5,179 nt of DNA from an uncultured Oscillospiraceae bacterium (GCA_934662925.1 CAKUKL010000127.1:1-5179), one strand, 5' to 3'. Positions 1 to 5,179 are shown, numbered from the stretch's first letter. Notes: generated by a model from the sequence alone, not told the origin. Program-made: numbers and translations.

Positions 1-110
1 CCGCCGCTCTGGGCCGTCCGCTTGCCGCCGCTTTTCCCGCCGGAGGAGCCGCGGCTTCCGGAGGACGAGGACGATTTGGACGAAGTGCTTTTTTTCTGGC
101 TGGAAGCCAT
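1..110 (-). CDS. N-terminal fragment of a Ser/Lys/Gly-rich protein, possibly an FtsK/SpoIIIE-type DNA translocase (runs off the left edge)
   Basis: Only the first 36 codons are in the window. The start is an ATG at 110-108, with a strong Shine-Dalgarno AAGGGAGGG (125-117) six bases ahead, so this is a real gene start. The visible peptide is low complexity: 15 Ser, 7 Gly, 5 Lys and 2 Arg in 36 residues, with no acidic residue, so it is a basic, disordered tail. DNA translocases of the FtsK/SpoIIIE family in GC-rich Clostridia often begin with such a tail before their membrane segments, which is why I suggest that family, but no diagnostic domain is visible. Other proteins with basic tails (a nucleoid protein, a translation factor) are possible. 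It starts 35 bases after the uppP stop on the same strand, with no terminator between, so co-transcription with uppP is likely. Confidence 0.5.
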   Translation of the reverse strand, partial: MASSQKKSTSSKSSSSSGSRGSSGGKSGGKRTAQSG

Positions 111-145
111 CTCACACCCTCCCTTCTCTCATATGTAAACGAGTT

Positions 146-985
146 TTACTTTATAAAGATGCAGGCGATCAGGGCCACGATACCCACCGCCCAGCAGTAA
201 TAGGCGAACTTGCCAAACTTGCCCTTGTCCGCCAACAGCTTCACCAACTGGATGGAGAAGTAGCCCACCACGCCGGCTACCACCATCCCCACCAGATATT
301 TGGGCAGCAGGGACGTGTCGATGCCGCCGGCCTTGACGGTCTTGATGAGCTGGAGCAGCGTCGCGCCCAGCACGGCGGGCAGGGACAGCAGGAAGGAATA
401 ACGCACGGCGAACTTCCGGTCAAAGCCCAGCGCCATCCCGGCGGCGATGGTGGTGCCCGAGCGGGACAGGCCGGGCACCGTGGCGATGCCCTGCGCCACG
501 CCCACCAGCAGCGCGTCCGTCACACGGGCGGTGCGCTCCGTCTTGCGGCCTTTGGCCATCCGGTCAGAGAAAAACAGCAGAAAGCCCGTCACGATGAGGG
601 CACAGGCGATGAACGCCGGGTGGGCGCTGAGGGCGTCCAGCTTATCGTTGATGGGCAGCACCAGCACCAGCGGCAGCGTGCCCAGAATGACCAGCATCAC
701 CAGCCGCCGGGCCGCGGGGGGCTCCGTCTCCCGGCCGCCCCGCCGGGTGAAGAGCGCGGCAAGGCCCCGGAAAAACTCCACGATCATCGAAACGATGTCC
801 TGCCAGTACACGATGCACACCGCGATGAGGGTGGCAAAGTGAAGCAGTATTGTATAAAGATTGTCCGGCTCCTGCATACCGCTGAAAAAGTGCTGCAACA
901 GCGCCAGATGTCCGGAGCTGGAAATGGGCAGGAATTCCGCGATCCCCTGCACCAGACCCAGCAGGATCGCCATAAAATATGTCAT
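146..985 (-). CDS. uppP: Undecaprenyl-diphosphatase UppP (BacA family)
   Basis: Integral membrane enzyme that dephosphorylates undecaprenyl diphosphate to undecaprenyl phosphate, recycling the lipid carrier for peptidoglycan and other envelope polymers; higher dosage classically gives bacitracin resistance. The product is 279 residues, close to the family norm. The first conserved motif, QGIAEFLPISSSGHL (residues 13-27), carries the catalytic-region Glu17 and the Ser-rich loop. The second, VPGLSRSG (170-177), carries the conserved Arg175. The two motifs sit in an internal repeat (LVQGIAE at 11-17, VAQGIAT at 163-169), as expected from the inverted-repeat fold of BacA. Several hydrophobic helices are evident, with a charged loop near residues 80-94. 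A GTG nine bases upstream would give 282 residues, but it lies inside the Shine-Dalgarno, so the ATG at 985-983 is preferred. The gene is divergent from the ABC operon and is followed closely by the gene at 1-110. Confidence 0.95.
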   Translation of the reverse strand: MTYFMAILLGLVQGIAEFLPISSSGHLALLQHFFSGMQEPDNLYTILLHFATLIAVCIVYWQDIVSMIVEFFRGLAALFTRRGGRETEPPAARRLVMLVILGTLPLVLVLPINDKLDALSAHPAFIACALIVTGFLLFFSDRMAKGRKTERTARVTDALLVGVAQGIATVPGLSRSGTTIAAGMALGFDRKFAVRYSFLLSLPAVLGATLLQLIKTVKAGGIDTSLLPKYLVGMVVAGVVGYFSIQLVKLLADKGKFGKFAYYCWAVGIVALIACIFIK

Positions 986-990
986 AGAGA

Positions 991-997
991 TCACCTC
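991..997 (-). promoter_or_regulatory. Ribosome binding site of uppP that decides its start
   Basis: Read on the minus strand, GAGGTGATC (997-989) is perfectly complementary to the anti-Shine-Dalgarno end of 16S rRNA. Its GAGG core lies eight bases before the ATG at 985. The GTG codon at 994-992 is part of this site and so is unlikely to be the initiator. Confidence 0.8.
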
Positions 998-1009
998 ATG
1001 AGCAAAGCT

Positions 1010-1023
1010 GAACCTTACGGTTC
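1010..1023 (-). promoter_or_regulatory. 5-bp stem-loop with GNRA tetraloop in the uppP leader
   Basis: On the minus strand, GAACC-GTAA-GGTTC forms a perfect 5-bp stem closed by a GUAA tetraloop, a stable GNRA type. With the predicted start of transcription at about 1026, it would sit within the first 17 bases of the mRNA. A 5'-terminal stem of this kind can protect a transcript from 5'-end-dependent decay. The role is inferred; the structure is directly visible. Confidence 0.45.
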
Positions 1024-1032
1024 GATAACTGA

Positions 1033-1044
1033 ATTATATTACCA
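1033..1044 (-). promoter_or_regulatory. Putative uppP promoter (-10 region)
   Basis: The minus strand has a perfect TATAAT at 1038-1033. An overlapping TGG-TAATAT (1044-1036) could act as an extended -10. The predicted start is A at about 1026, giving a 41-base leader. I find no well-placed -35: the best match, TTGGCG (1058-1053), is only 14 bases away. The promoter is therefore probable but not strong by sequence. Confidence 0.45.
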
Positions 1045-1133
1045 CACTCCGCCGCCAAATTCCAGTTCTTTTTCCCGCACTTTAGCGTGCCGCATTTTCG
1101 ACAAACCAGCTTTATCCATCGCTGTATTGTTAT

Positions 1134-1146
1134 GTGCACAGTGCAC
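1134..1146. promoter_or_regulatory. 13-bp palindrome, candidate operator or activator site
   Basis: GTGCACAGTGCAC is a perfect odd palindrome: two GTGCAC units around a central A. It lies at about -83 to -71 relative to the predicted start at 1217, a position typical of upstream activator sites. It does not match the catabolite-responsive element consensus. The symmetry is seen directly; protein binding is inferred. Confidence 0.35.
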
Positions 1147-1171
1147 TAAATGCCGTCGGATATTCTGGTCC

Positions 1172-1210
1172 ATTATAACCATGACATCGCTCATTGAAAT
1201 CTGTTATAAT
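1172..1210. repeat. 8-bp inverted repeat flanking the operon promoter core
   Basis: ATTATAAC (1172-1179) and GTTATAAT (1203-1210) are exact reverse complements separated by 23 bases, with centres 31 bases apart, about three helical turns. The right arm contains the operon -10 box and the left arm abuts the -35. It could be a pair of half-sites for a repressor, or chance similarity of two AT-rich boxes. Confidence 0.3.
1181..1210 (+). promoter_or_regulatory. Promoter of the ABC importer operon (sigma-A type, extended -10)
   Basis: The -35 is ATGACA (1181-1186, five of six consensus bases). The spacer is 18 bases and the -10 is a perfect TATAAT (1205-1210), preceded by TGT to give the extended -10 form TGTTATAAT (1202-1210). 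The expected start is A1217, leaving a 101-base untranslated leader before the ATG at 1318. It is the best promoter in the window and reads only into the importer operon. Confidence 0.75.
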
Positions 1211-1234
1211 TTTGACAAGGATATTCTGTTCTCT

Positions 1235-1258
1235 CAAAGGCGGGCGCGCCTGCTTTTG
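1235..1258 (+). promoter_or_regulatory. 24-bp near-palindrome / stem-loop in the operon leader
   Basis: The segment is self-complementary about a centre between 1246 and 1247. Of 12 positions per arm, 10 are Watson-Crick and 2 are G-T (1242/1251 and 1239/1254). The centre includes GGCGCGCC. It lies at about +19 to +42. As RNA it can form a 10-bp stem with a CGCG loop; as DNA it is a symmetric site large enough for a repressor dimer. The T-run (1254-1257) is within the stem, so it is not a classical intrinsic terminator. Confidence 0.45.
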
Positions 1259-1278
1259 TGTCTGCTGGAGGGCAGACA
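1259..1278 (+). promoter_or_regulatory. 7-bp stem-loop in the operon leader
   Basis: TGTCTGC (1259-1265) pairs perfectly with GCAGACA (1272-1278) around the loop TGGAGG. It adjoins the preceding near-palindrome without a spacer, so the two stems could stack. The loop presents a Shine-Dalgarno-like GGAGG, but no start codon follows at a useful distance. The true ribosome binding site (1302-1310) lies 24 bases downstream. Confidence 0.4.
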
Positions 1279-1317
1279 GTAAACGGTATCCAAAACAGTG
1301 AAAAGGAAGGGAATCAC

Positions 1318-2613
1318 ATGAAACTGAAAAAAGTACTTGCCCTTGTCCTGTCCGCATGCATGATCGTCGGCCTGCTGGGCGCCTGCGGCCGCTCCGGCGG
1401 TCAGACATCCGACCAGCCCTCTCAGGGCACCGAGAGCCAGGAGCCGTCCGGCGGCGAGGAAAGTAAGGATCCCGCCGGCGACACCGCCGAGTTCAAGTGG
1501 AACGGCAATAAGGAAGTCTGGTCCATCCTGCCCACCACCGCCGCCGAGGGCCTTGTGTGGATCAACGACACCATGGGCGCCATCATGGAGGCCGAGGGCT
1601 TTACTTACGTGAAGAAGGACGCCCAGGGCAACCCCGCCAACCAGGTCAACTTCGTTGAGGACGCCATCACCGCCAACGTCGGCGCGCTGATGATCGCCGC
1701 CATGGACGTCGATATGCTTCAGGACGTGGTGGAGCGTGCTCTGGAGGCCGGCATCGCCGTTGCCTATTTGGGTGCCGAACCCACCAACTACTCCATCTCC
1801 GGCTGTGTCTACACCGCCTATGAGATCACCGGCATGTGGGCCGTCCAGGCCGCCGAGGACTGGGTCGCCAAGCGCGTGGCCGAGGGCGGCAACGTCCCCA
1901 CCAACGCCGACGGCAAGTATGAGGTCGCCTGCGACGTCTACACCGATATCGTGGACGGCATCTACCGCTCCAACGCCATCGTGGGCACCGTGGACAGCTC
2001 TGACACGCTGGTCCGCGTCTCCACCACCACCTCCTACAGCGAGGGCTACAACAAGGCCTTCAACAACACGCAGGACGTGCTGGCCGCCAACCCCAACTGT
2101 CACATCTTCATCGCCTATGAGCCCCAACTGGCCCTCGGCATGAACGACGCCATCACCCAGCACTGCCAGATGAACGGTCTGGACCCCGCTGACTACTGCG
2201 TCGTCGCCTGCTACGGCGAGGACACCACCTTCACCGACGTGTACAATGAGACCGTCGCCGATCACTCCGCTTCCGCCATCAAGGGCTACGCCACCTACGG
2301 CGATCCCGCCATGCCTTACGGCGACGAGGCCAAGGCTCAGGTCGGCAAGTCCTACGACGCTCTGGCAGCCTTCTCCGAGCAGCTCAACCCCGGCGCTCCC
2401 GTCATCATTCCTCCCTGCTTCACCGGCGAGCATCTGGCTGACATCCTGCTGAACGCCTGCGGCATCGAGGGCTACGAGTTCGAGCCCGGCTACGGCAACA
2501 CCTTCTATGACACCATCACCGTCTGCAACGTGTACGACTACGCCCAGACCTGGGTCCGCACCGACGCGAACCCCGCTGCCGAGTACAAGACCACCACTTA
2601 CATCGGCGGCTAA
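1318..2613 (+). CDS. Lipoprotein substrate-binding protein of a CUT2 (ribose/galactose-type) ABC importer
   Basis: Extracytoplasmic receptor that delivers a small solute to the importer encoded downstream. The 431-residue product begins with a lipoprotein signal peptide: MKLKK, a hydrophobic core, then lipobox L20-G-A-C23. Cys23 would be lipidated after cleavage. Residues 24-57 are a Ser/Gly/Glu-rich tether. The body (about 58-431) follows a type I periplasmic-binding fold: NPANQVNFVEDAI (105-117) resembles the RbsB NPAKELANVQDL strand-helix, and YEPQLALGMNDAI (267-279) resembles the FAQNDEMALGA segment. The body is longer than RbsB and has nine cysteines. By eye, the usual ribose contacts are replaced, so the ligand is unknown. 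The start is the ATG preceded by AAGGAAGGG (1302-1310), seven bases away; an in-frame GTG at 1258 lacks a ribosome site and would bury the signal peptide. It is the first gene of the operon. Confidence 0.9.
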   Translation: MKLKKVLALVLSACMIVGLLGACGRSGGQTSDQPSQGTESQEPSGGEESKDPAGDTAEFKWNGNKEVWSILPTTAAEGLVWINDTMGAIMEAEGFTYVKKDAQGNPANQVNFVEDAITANVGALMIAAMDVDMLQDVVERALEAGIAVAYLGAEPTNYSISGCVYTAYEITGMWAVQAAEDWVAKRVAEGGNVPTNADGKYEVACDVYTDIVDGIYRSNAIVGTVDSSDTLVRVSTTTSYSEGYNKAFNNTQDVLAANPNCHIFIAYEPQLALGMNDAITQHCQMNGLDPADYCVVACYGEDTTFTDVYNETVADHSASAIKGYATYGDPAMPYGDEAKAQVGKSYDALAAFSEQLNPGAPVIIPPCFTGEHLADILLNACGIEGYEFEPGYGNTFYDTITVCNVYDYAQTWVRTDANPAAEYKTTTYIGG

Positions 2614-2633
2614 TCTTCAATTTGATCTTTTCC

Positions 2634-2662
2634 GGAGGCGGCGCGGTGTCCGCGCCGCCTCC
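2634..2662 (+). promoter_or_regulatory. Strong intercistronic hairpin after the binding-protein gene
   Basis: GGAGGCGGCGCGG (2634-2646) pairs perfectly with 2650-2662 around the loop TGT, giving a 13-bp GC-rich stem 20 bases past the stop codon. C-rich sequence follows instead of a U-tract, so full intrinsic termination is unlikely. Such hairpins between a binding-protein gene and its transporter genes commonly block 3' exonucleases and raise the level of the upstream message. Partial or factor-assisted termination is also possible. Confidence 0.6.
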
Positions 2663-2694
2663 CCCTGTCTATTATGACCGTTACTCTGAACCCT

Positions 2695-2712
2695 CCGGAA
2701 TAACTGTTCCGG
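2695..2712 (+). promoter_or_regulatory. 6-bp stem-loop just upstream of the ATPase ribosome binding site
   Basis: CCGGAA (2695-2700) pairs perfectly with TTCCGG (2707-2712) around TAACTG. It ends four bases before the Shine-Dalgarno at 2717. Its left arm overlaps CCTCC (2692-2696), which could instead pair with GGAGG (2718-2722). The two structures are mutually exclusive, so the segment might tune ATPase translation. The regulatory role is speculative. Confidence 0.35.
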
Positions 2713-2716
2713 CACT

Positions 2717-2722
2717 GGGAGG
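2717..2722 (+). promoter_or_regulatory. Ribosome binding site that supports a TTG start for the ATPase
   Basis: GGGAGG lies eight bases before TTG at 2731. No ATG or GTG is better placed: the first in-frame ATG (2770) would remove the conserved first beta strand of the ATPase. The site therefore decides the start. Confidence 0.75.
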
Positions 2723-2730
2723 CGTTTTAT

Positions 2731-4245
2731 TTGGAAGAGAAAAAACCGATCCTGTCCCTGAAGGACATTATGAAGGTCTACCCCGGCGTTATCGCCCTGA
2801 ATAAGGTGTCCATCGACTTTTACCCCGGCGAGGTCCACGCCCTCATCGGCGAGAACGGCGCGGGCAAGTCCACCTTTATCAAGACCATCACCGGCGCCCA
2901 CGCCCCCGACGGCGGCACCATCACCATCGACGGCGAGACGTACAATGCCATGAATCCCGCGCTGGCCCGCCAGCACGGCATCGAATGCATTTATCAGGAA
3001 TTCAACCTGATCGACGTGCTGTCCGCGGCGGAAAACATCTGCTACGGCGAGCACACCGGCAAGCTGGTGAACCAGAAAAAGATGAATCAGATCGCCCAGG
3101 CCATGTTTGATGACTTCGGCGTTGATATTAACCCCTCCACGCTGGTCCGGGACCTGACCCCCGGCCATATGCAGATCGTGGAGATCGCCAAGGCGGTGTC
3201 CAAGAAGGTCCGCGTCCTCATTCTGGACGAGCCCACCGCTCCCCTGTCGGTGGCGGAGGTCAAGATCCTGTTCCGCATCGTCAACAAGCTCCGCAGCGAG
3301 GGCGTGGCCATCATCTTCATCTCCCACCGTCTGGACGAGGTGTTCGAGCTGAGCGACCGGGTATCCATCCTCCGGGACGGCGAGTACATCACCACGCTGA
3401 ACACCAAGGAGACCAACCGCGCAGAGCTCATCAAGTACATGGTGGGCCGCGAGATGACCCAGACCTTCCCGCCCCGGAACGCCAAGATCGGCGACGTGGC
3501 GCTGGAGCTGAAGAACCTCACCGGCAACGGCGTGAAGAACATCTCCTTCAAGGCCCGCCGGGGCGAGATCCTCGGCATCTCCGGTCTGGTGGGCGCGGGC
3601 CGCTCCGAGATCATGAAGGTGGTCTACGGCGCGGAGAAAAAGCAGTGGGGCGAGGTGTACGTCAACGGCAAGCTGGCGGACATCAAGTCCCCCAAGGACG
3701 CCATGCACAAATACGGCGTCTGCCTCATCCCCGAGGACCGCAAGCGCGAGGGCTGCTTCCTCGGTGAGACCATCTCGTGGAACCTGACCTACAACATCGT
3801 GCAGAAGATCTCCCACCTCGGCGTTGTGGACCGGAAAAAGGAGAAGGAGATCGCCGATTATTACGGCAAGAGCATGCGCATCAAGGCCCCCAACCTTGAC
3901 ACCACCAAGGTCATGACCCTGTCCGGCGGCAACCAGCAGAAGGTAGTCGTGGGCAAGGCGCTGGCCACCCAGTCGGACATCGTCATTTTCGATGAGCCGA
4001 CCCGCGGCATTGATGTAGGCGCGAAATACGAGATCTACGAGCTGATGAACGGCCTGTGTGAAGAGGGCAAGTGCATCATTATGATCACCTCCGACATGGA
4101 GGAACTGCTGGGTATGTCCGACCGCATCGTGGTCTTCGGCGAAAAATGTCTGGCCGGCGAGCTGACAAAGGACGAGTTCTCCCAGGAGCGCATCCTGGAT
4201 CTGGCTTCCACCAGCAGCCACAACAAAGAAAAAATGGAGGCTTGA
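2731..4245 (+). CDS. Sugar ABC transporter ATP-binding protein, double-domain RbsA/MglA/XylG type
   Basis: Cytoplasmic ATPase with two fused nucleotide-binding domains that powers the CUT2 importer. At 504 residues it matches the family (about 500). Domain 1: Walker A GENGAGKST (40-48), Q-loop Gln89, signature LTPGHMQ (142-148), Walker B VLILDEP (162-168, Asp166/Glu167) and H-loop His199. Domain 2: degenerate Walker A GLVGAGRSE (285-293) lacking the Lys, the family motif IPEDRKREG (333-341), canonical signature LSGGNQQ (397-403), Walker B IVIFDEP (417-423), and Ser454 where the H-loop His would be. A defective second site paired with an intact first is usual in this family, so one catalytic site probably does most hydrolysis. 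The start is TTG at 2731 with GGGAGG eight bases ahead. It lies 117 bases after the binding-protein gene and 6 bases before the permease gene. The substrate cannot be read from the ATPase. Confidence 0.93.
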   Translation: MEEKKPILSLKDIMKVYPGVIALNKVSIDFYPGEVHALIGENGAGKSTFIKTITGAHAPDGGTITIDGETYNAMNPALARQHGIECIYQEFNLIDVLSAAENICYGEHTGKLVNQKKMNQIAQAMFDDFGVDINPSTLVRDLTPGHMQIVEIAKAVSKKVRVLILDEPTAPLSVAEVKILFRIVNKLRSEGVAIIFISHRLDEVFELSDRVSILRDGEYITTLNTKETNRAELIKYMVGREMTQTFPPRNAKIGDVALELKNLTGNGVKNISFKARRGEILGISGLVGAGRSEIMKVVYGAEKKQWGEVYVNGKLADIKSPKDAMHKYGVCLIPEDRKREGCFLGETISWNLTYNIVQKISHLGVVDRKKEKEIADYYGKSMRIKAPNLDTTKVMTLSGGNQQKVVVGKALATQSDIVIFDEPTRGIDVGAKYEIYELMNGLCEEGKCIIMITSDMEELLGMSDRIVVFGEKCLAGELTKDEFSQERILDLASTSSHNKEKMEA

Positions 4246-4251
4246 TTAACC

Positions 4252-5179
4252 ATGAAAAAAAGCTTTTCCTCTTACCTGAAGGACTACATGATGCTGCTGG
4301 TCCTGGTAGCCGTTATCGTGATGTTCGCCATCCTGACTCCCATCCTGATGCCGAACCGCAACTTTCTTGATCCTCAGAACCTGCTGAACATTCTGGGCCA
4401 GAACGCCTATCTGGTCATTCTGGGCATCGGCATCACCTTCATCATGCTGGGCGGCGGCATGGATCTGTCCACCGGTTACCTGATCTCCACCGTGGGCGTG
4501 GCCATGGCCATCATCGACCTGTCCACCAACTTCGTGGTGTCCCTGATCTGCGGCATCCTGCTGGCGGTGCTCATCTCCGCCTTTAACGGCGCGGTGTACG
4601 CATGGCTGAAGGTCTTCCCCTTCATCATTACACTGGCCACCCAGTACATTCTGAACGGTGCGACCTACCTGCTGTCCGGCGGCATGACCGCCACCTACCG
4701 CAACCTGTCCGACGGCTACAAGATCCTGGGCGGCGCGTTCATCGATCTGGGCTTCGGCAAGCTCAAATCCGGCGTCATCGTCATGATCATCATGGTGCTC
4801 ATCGGCTCCTTCATCCTGAACAAGACCTATCTGGGCCGGAACATCTACGCCCTCGGCTCCAACCCCGACGCCGTAGCCCTGTCCGGCGTGTCCGTGGCCA
4901 AGATGCGCATCATCGTGTTCGCCCTGGCCGGCTTCTTCTTCGGCGTGGCTCAGGTGGTCAACATTGGCGCTACCGGCTCCATGAACAACTCCATGGGCGT
5001 GGGCGCTGAGTTCAAGGTCATGGCCGGCGCCATGCTGGGCGGCGTCAAGATGGGCGGCGGCGGCGGCAAGATGAGCAACATGGTCATCGGTGTGCTCATC
5101 ATCGGCGTGCTCAACTCCGGCATGAACTTCCTGAACATGAACATCTACTGGCAGAATGTGGCTCTGGGTATCGTCCTGC
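4252..5179 (+). CDS. Sugar ABC transporter permease, RbsC type (3' end cut by the window edge)
   Basis: Membrane subunit that forms the translocation path of the CUT2 importer, as a homodimer in known systems. The frame is open from ATG 4252 to the edge: 309 codons plus one base, against about 320 residues for RbsC, so only the C-terminal tip is missing. After MKKSFSSYLKDY there is a first membrane helix (about 13-33), then several more. Family motifs in order: GGGMDLSTG (67-75), the FNGAVYAWLKVFPFIITLAT segment (111-130), LGRNIYALGSNPDAVALSGV (194-213), the cytoplasmic-loop region GAEFKVMAGAMLGG (251-264) and a C-terminal helix ending QNVALGIVL. Residues 268-272 are five glycines encoded by five GGC codons (5053-5067), where RbsC proteins have GG-rich turns. 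The start lies 6 bases after the ATPase stop; TGGAGG (4235-4240), inside the ATPase gene, is 11 bases ahead, so translational coupling is likely. Confidence 0.93.
   Translation, partial: MKKSFSSYLKDYMMLLVLVAVIVMFAILTPILMPNRNFLDPQNLLNILGQNAYLVILGIGITFIMLGGGMDLSTGYLISTVGVAMAIIDLSTNFVVSLICGILLAVLISAFNGAVYAWLKVFPFIITLATQYILNGATYLLSGGMTATYRNLSDGYKILGGAFIDLGFGKLKSGVIVMIIMVLIGSFILNKTYLGRNIYALGSNPDAVALSGVSVAKMRIIVFALAGFFFGVAQVVNIGATGSMNNSMGVGAEFKVMAGAMLGGVKMGGGGGKMSNMVIGVLIIGVLNSGMNFLNMNIYWQNVALGIVL

Larger units (their letters stand above)
986..1317. other. Divergent intergenic region between uppP and the ABC importer operon
   Basis: These 332 bases contain no credible gene and are visibly richer in A+T than the flanking coding DNA. 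They hold the uppP leader with a small hairpin (1010-1023), a uppP -10 element (1033-1038), a 13-bp palindrome (1134-1146), an 8-bp inverted repeat around the operon promoter (1172-1210), the extended -10 promoter itself (1181-1210), and a 101-base operon leader with two adjoining stem-loops (1235-1278). Between about 1045 and 1133 I see nothing convincing. I recognise no known riboswitch, tRNA or small RNA here. Confidence 0.75.

Noticed and set aside
285..293. Missing Walker A lysine in the second ATPase domain (numbers are residue positions in the product of 2731-4245) as a sign of inactivation
   Set aside because: A degenerate second Walker A (GAGRSE/GAGRTE) and a Ser in place of the second H-loop His are normal for RbsA/MglA-type ATPases.
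992..994. GTG start for uppP giving 282 residues
   Set aside because: The GTG is part of the perfect Shine-Dalgarno for the ATG at 985; no separate ribosome site serves the GTG.
1172..1177. A third TATAAT, on the minus strand, as a distal uppP promoter
   Set aside because: The best -35 candidate (TTTCAA, 1199-1194) matches only half of the consensus, and the box is more easily explained as the left arm of the inverted repeat at the operon promoter.
1258..1317. A 20-residue N-terminal extension of the binding protein from an in-frame GTG
   Set aside because: No Shine-Dalgarno precedes the GTG, it overlaps the leader hairpins, and the extension would displace a clean lipoprotein signal peptide from the N-terminus.
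1234..2433. A long minus-strand open frame (399 codons) opposite the binding-protein gene
   Set aside because: Its product is a monotonous Gly/Val/Asp/His-rich sequence produced by reading GC-rich codons (GCC, ACC, GAC) backwards. It has no ribosome site or domain, and the plus-strand frame is clearly the real gene.
2622..2804. A 60-codon frame between the receptor and ATPase genes
   Set aside because: It runs through the intercistronic hairpin and overlaps the first 74 bases of the ATPase gene in another frame, has no ribosome site and has no recognisable features.
2617..4221. A 534-codon minus-strand open frame opposite the ATPase gene
   Set aside because: Same artefact of strong third-position GC bias; the composition is Leu/Val/Asp/His/Gly repeats with no recognisable fold, while the plus strand encodes an unmistakable ABC ATPase.
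5053..5067. Five tandem GGC codons as a phase-variable repeat
   Set aside because: The unit is three bases, so slippage keeps the frame. It encodes a Gly turn where the family already has a Gly-rich loop, and five units is short.

Overview
The window looks like chromosomal DNA from a GC-rich member of the Clostridia, most plausibly an Oscillospiraceae-type gut anaerobe. This rests on the coding bias (third positions mostly C or G), the strong GGAGG-type ribosome binding sites, the style of the lipoprotein signal peptide, and the pairing of a GC-rich coding sequence with an AT-richer intergenic region. The lineage is an inference from style; no marker gene is present.

Layout. The left part is read on the minus strand: uppP (undecaprenyl-diphosphatase, 146-985), followed 35 bases later by the start of a second gene that runs off the left edge (1-110). 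Only a Ser/Lys/Gly-rich N-terminal tail of that gene is visible, of the kind that precedes FtsK/SpoIIIE translocases. A 332-base divergent intergenic region (986-1317) separates these from a plus-strand operon. The operon encodes a CUT2 (ribose/galactose-type) ABC importer in the usual order: lipoprotein substrate-binding protein (1318-2613), double-domain ATPase (2731-4245) and permease (4252 to the right edge, missing only its last few residues).

How the genes work together. The lipoprotein captures a small solute, probably a sugar or polyol, outside the membrane. The permease forms the channel, and the fused ATPase drives uptake. The ligand cannot be named: the positions that contact ribose in RbsB are all different here. 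UppP recycles the undecaprenyl carrier for cell-wall synthesis and is not functionally tied to the importer.

Regulation. The intergenic region and transcript leaders carry most of the unexplained structure. The importer operon has a clear extended -10 promoter with three kinds of symmetry around it: a 13-bp palindrome upstream, an 8-bp inverted repeat flanking the promoter core, and a 24-bp near-palindrome with an adjacent hairpin in the untranslated leader. A 13-bp GC-rich hairpin without a U-tract lies between the binding-protein and ATPase genes, and the ATPase appears to start at TTG. Nothing in the window looks like a wholly new system; this is an ordinary transporter locus with an interesting control region.
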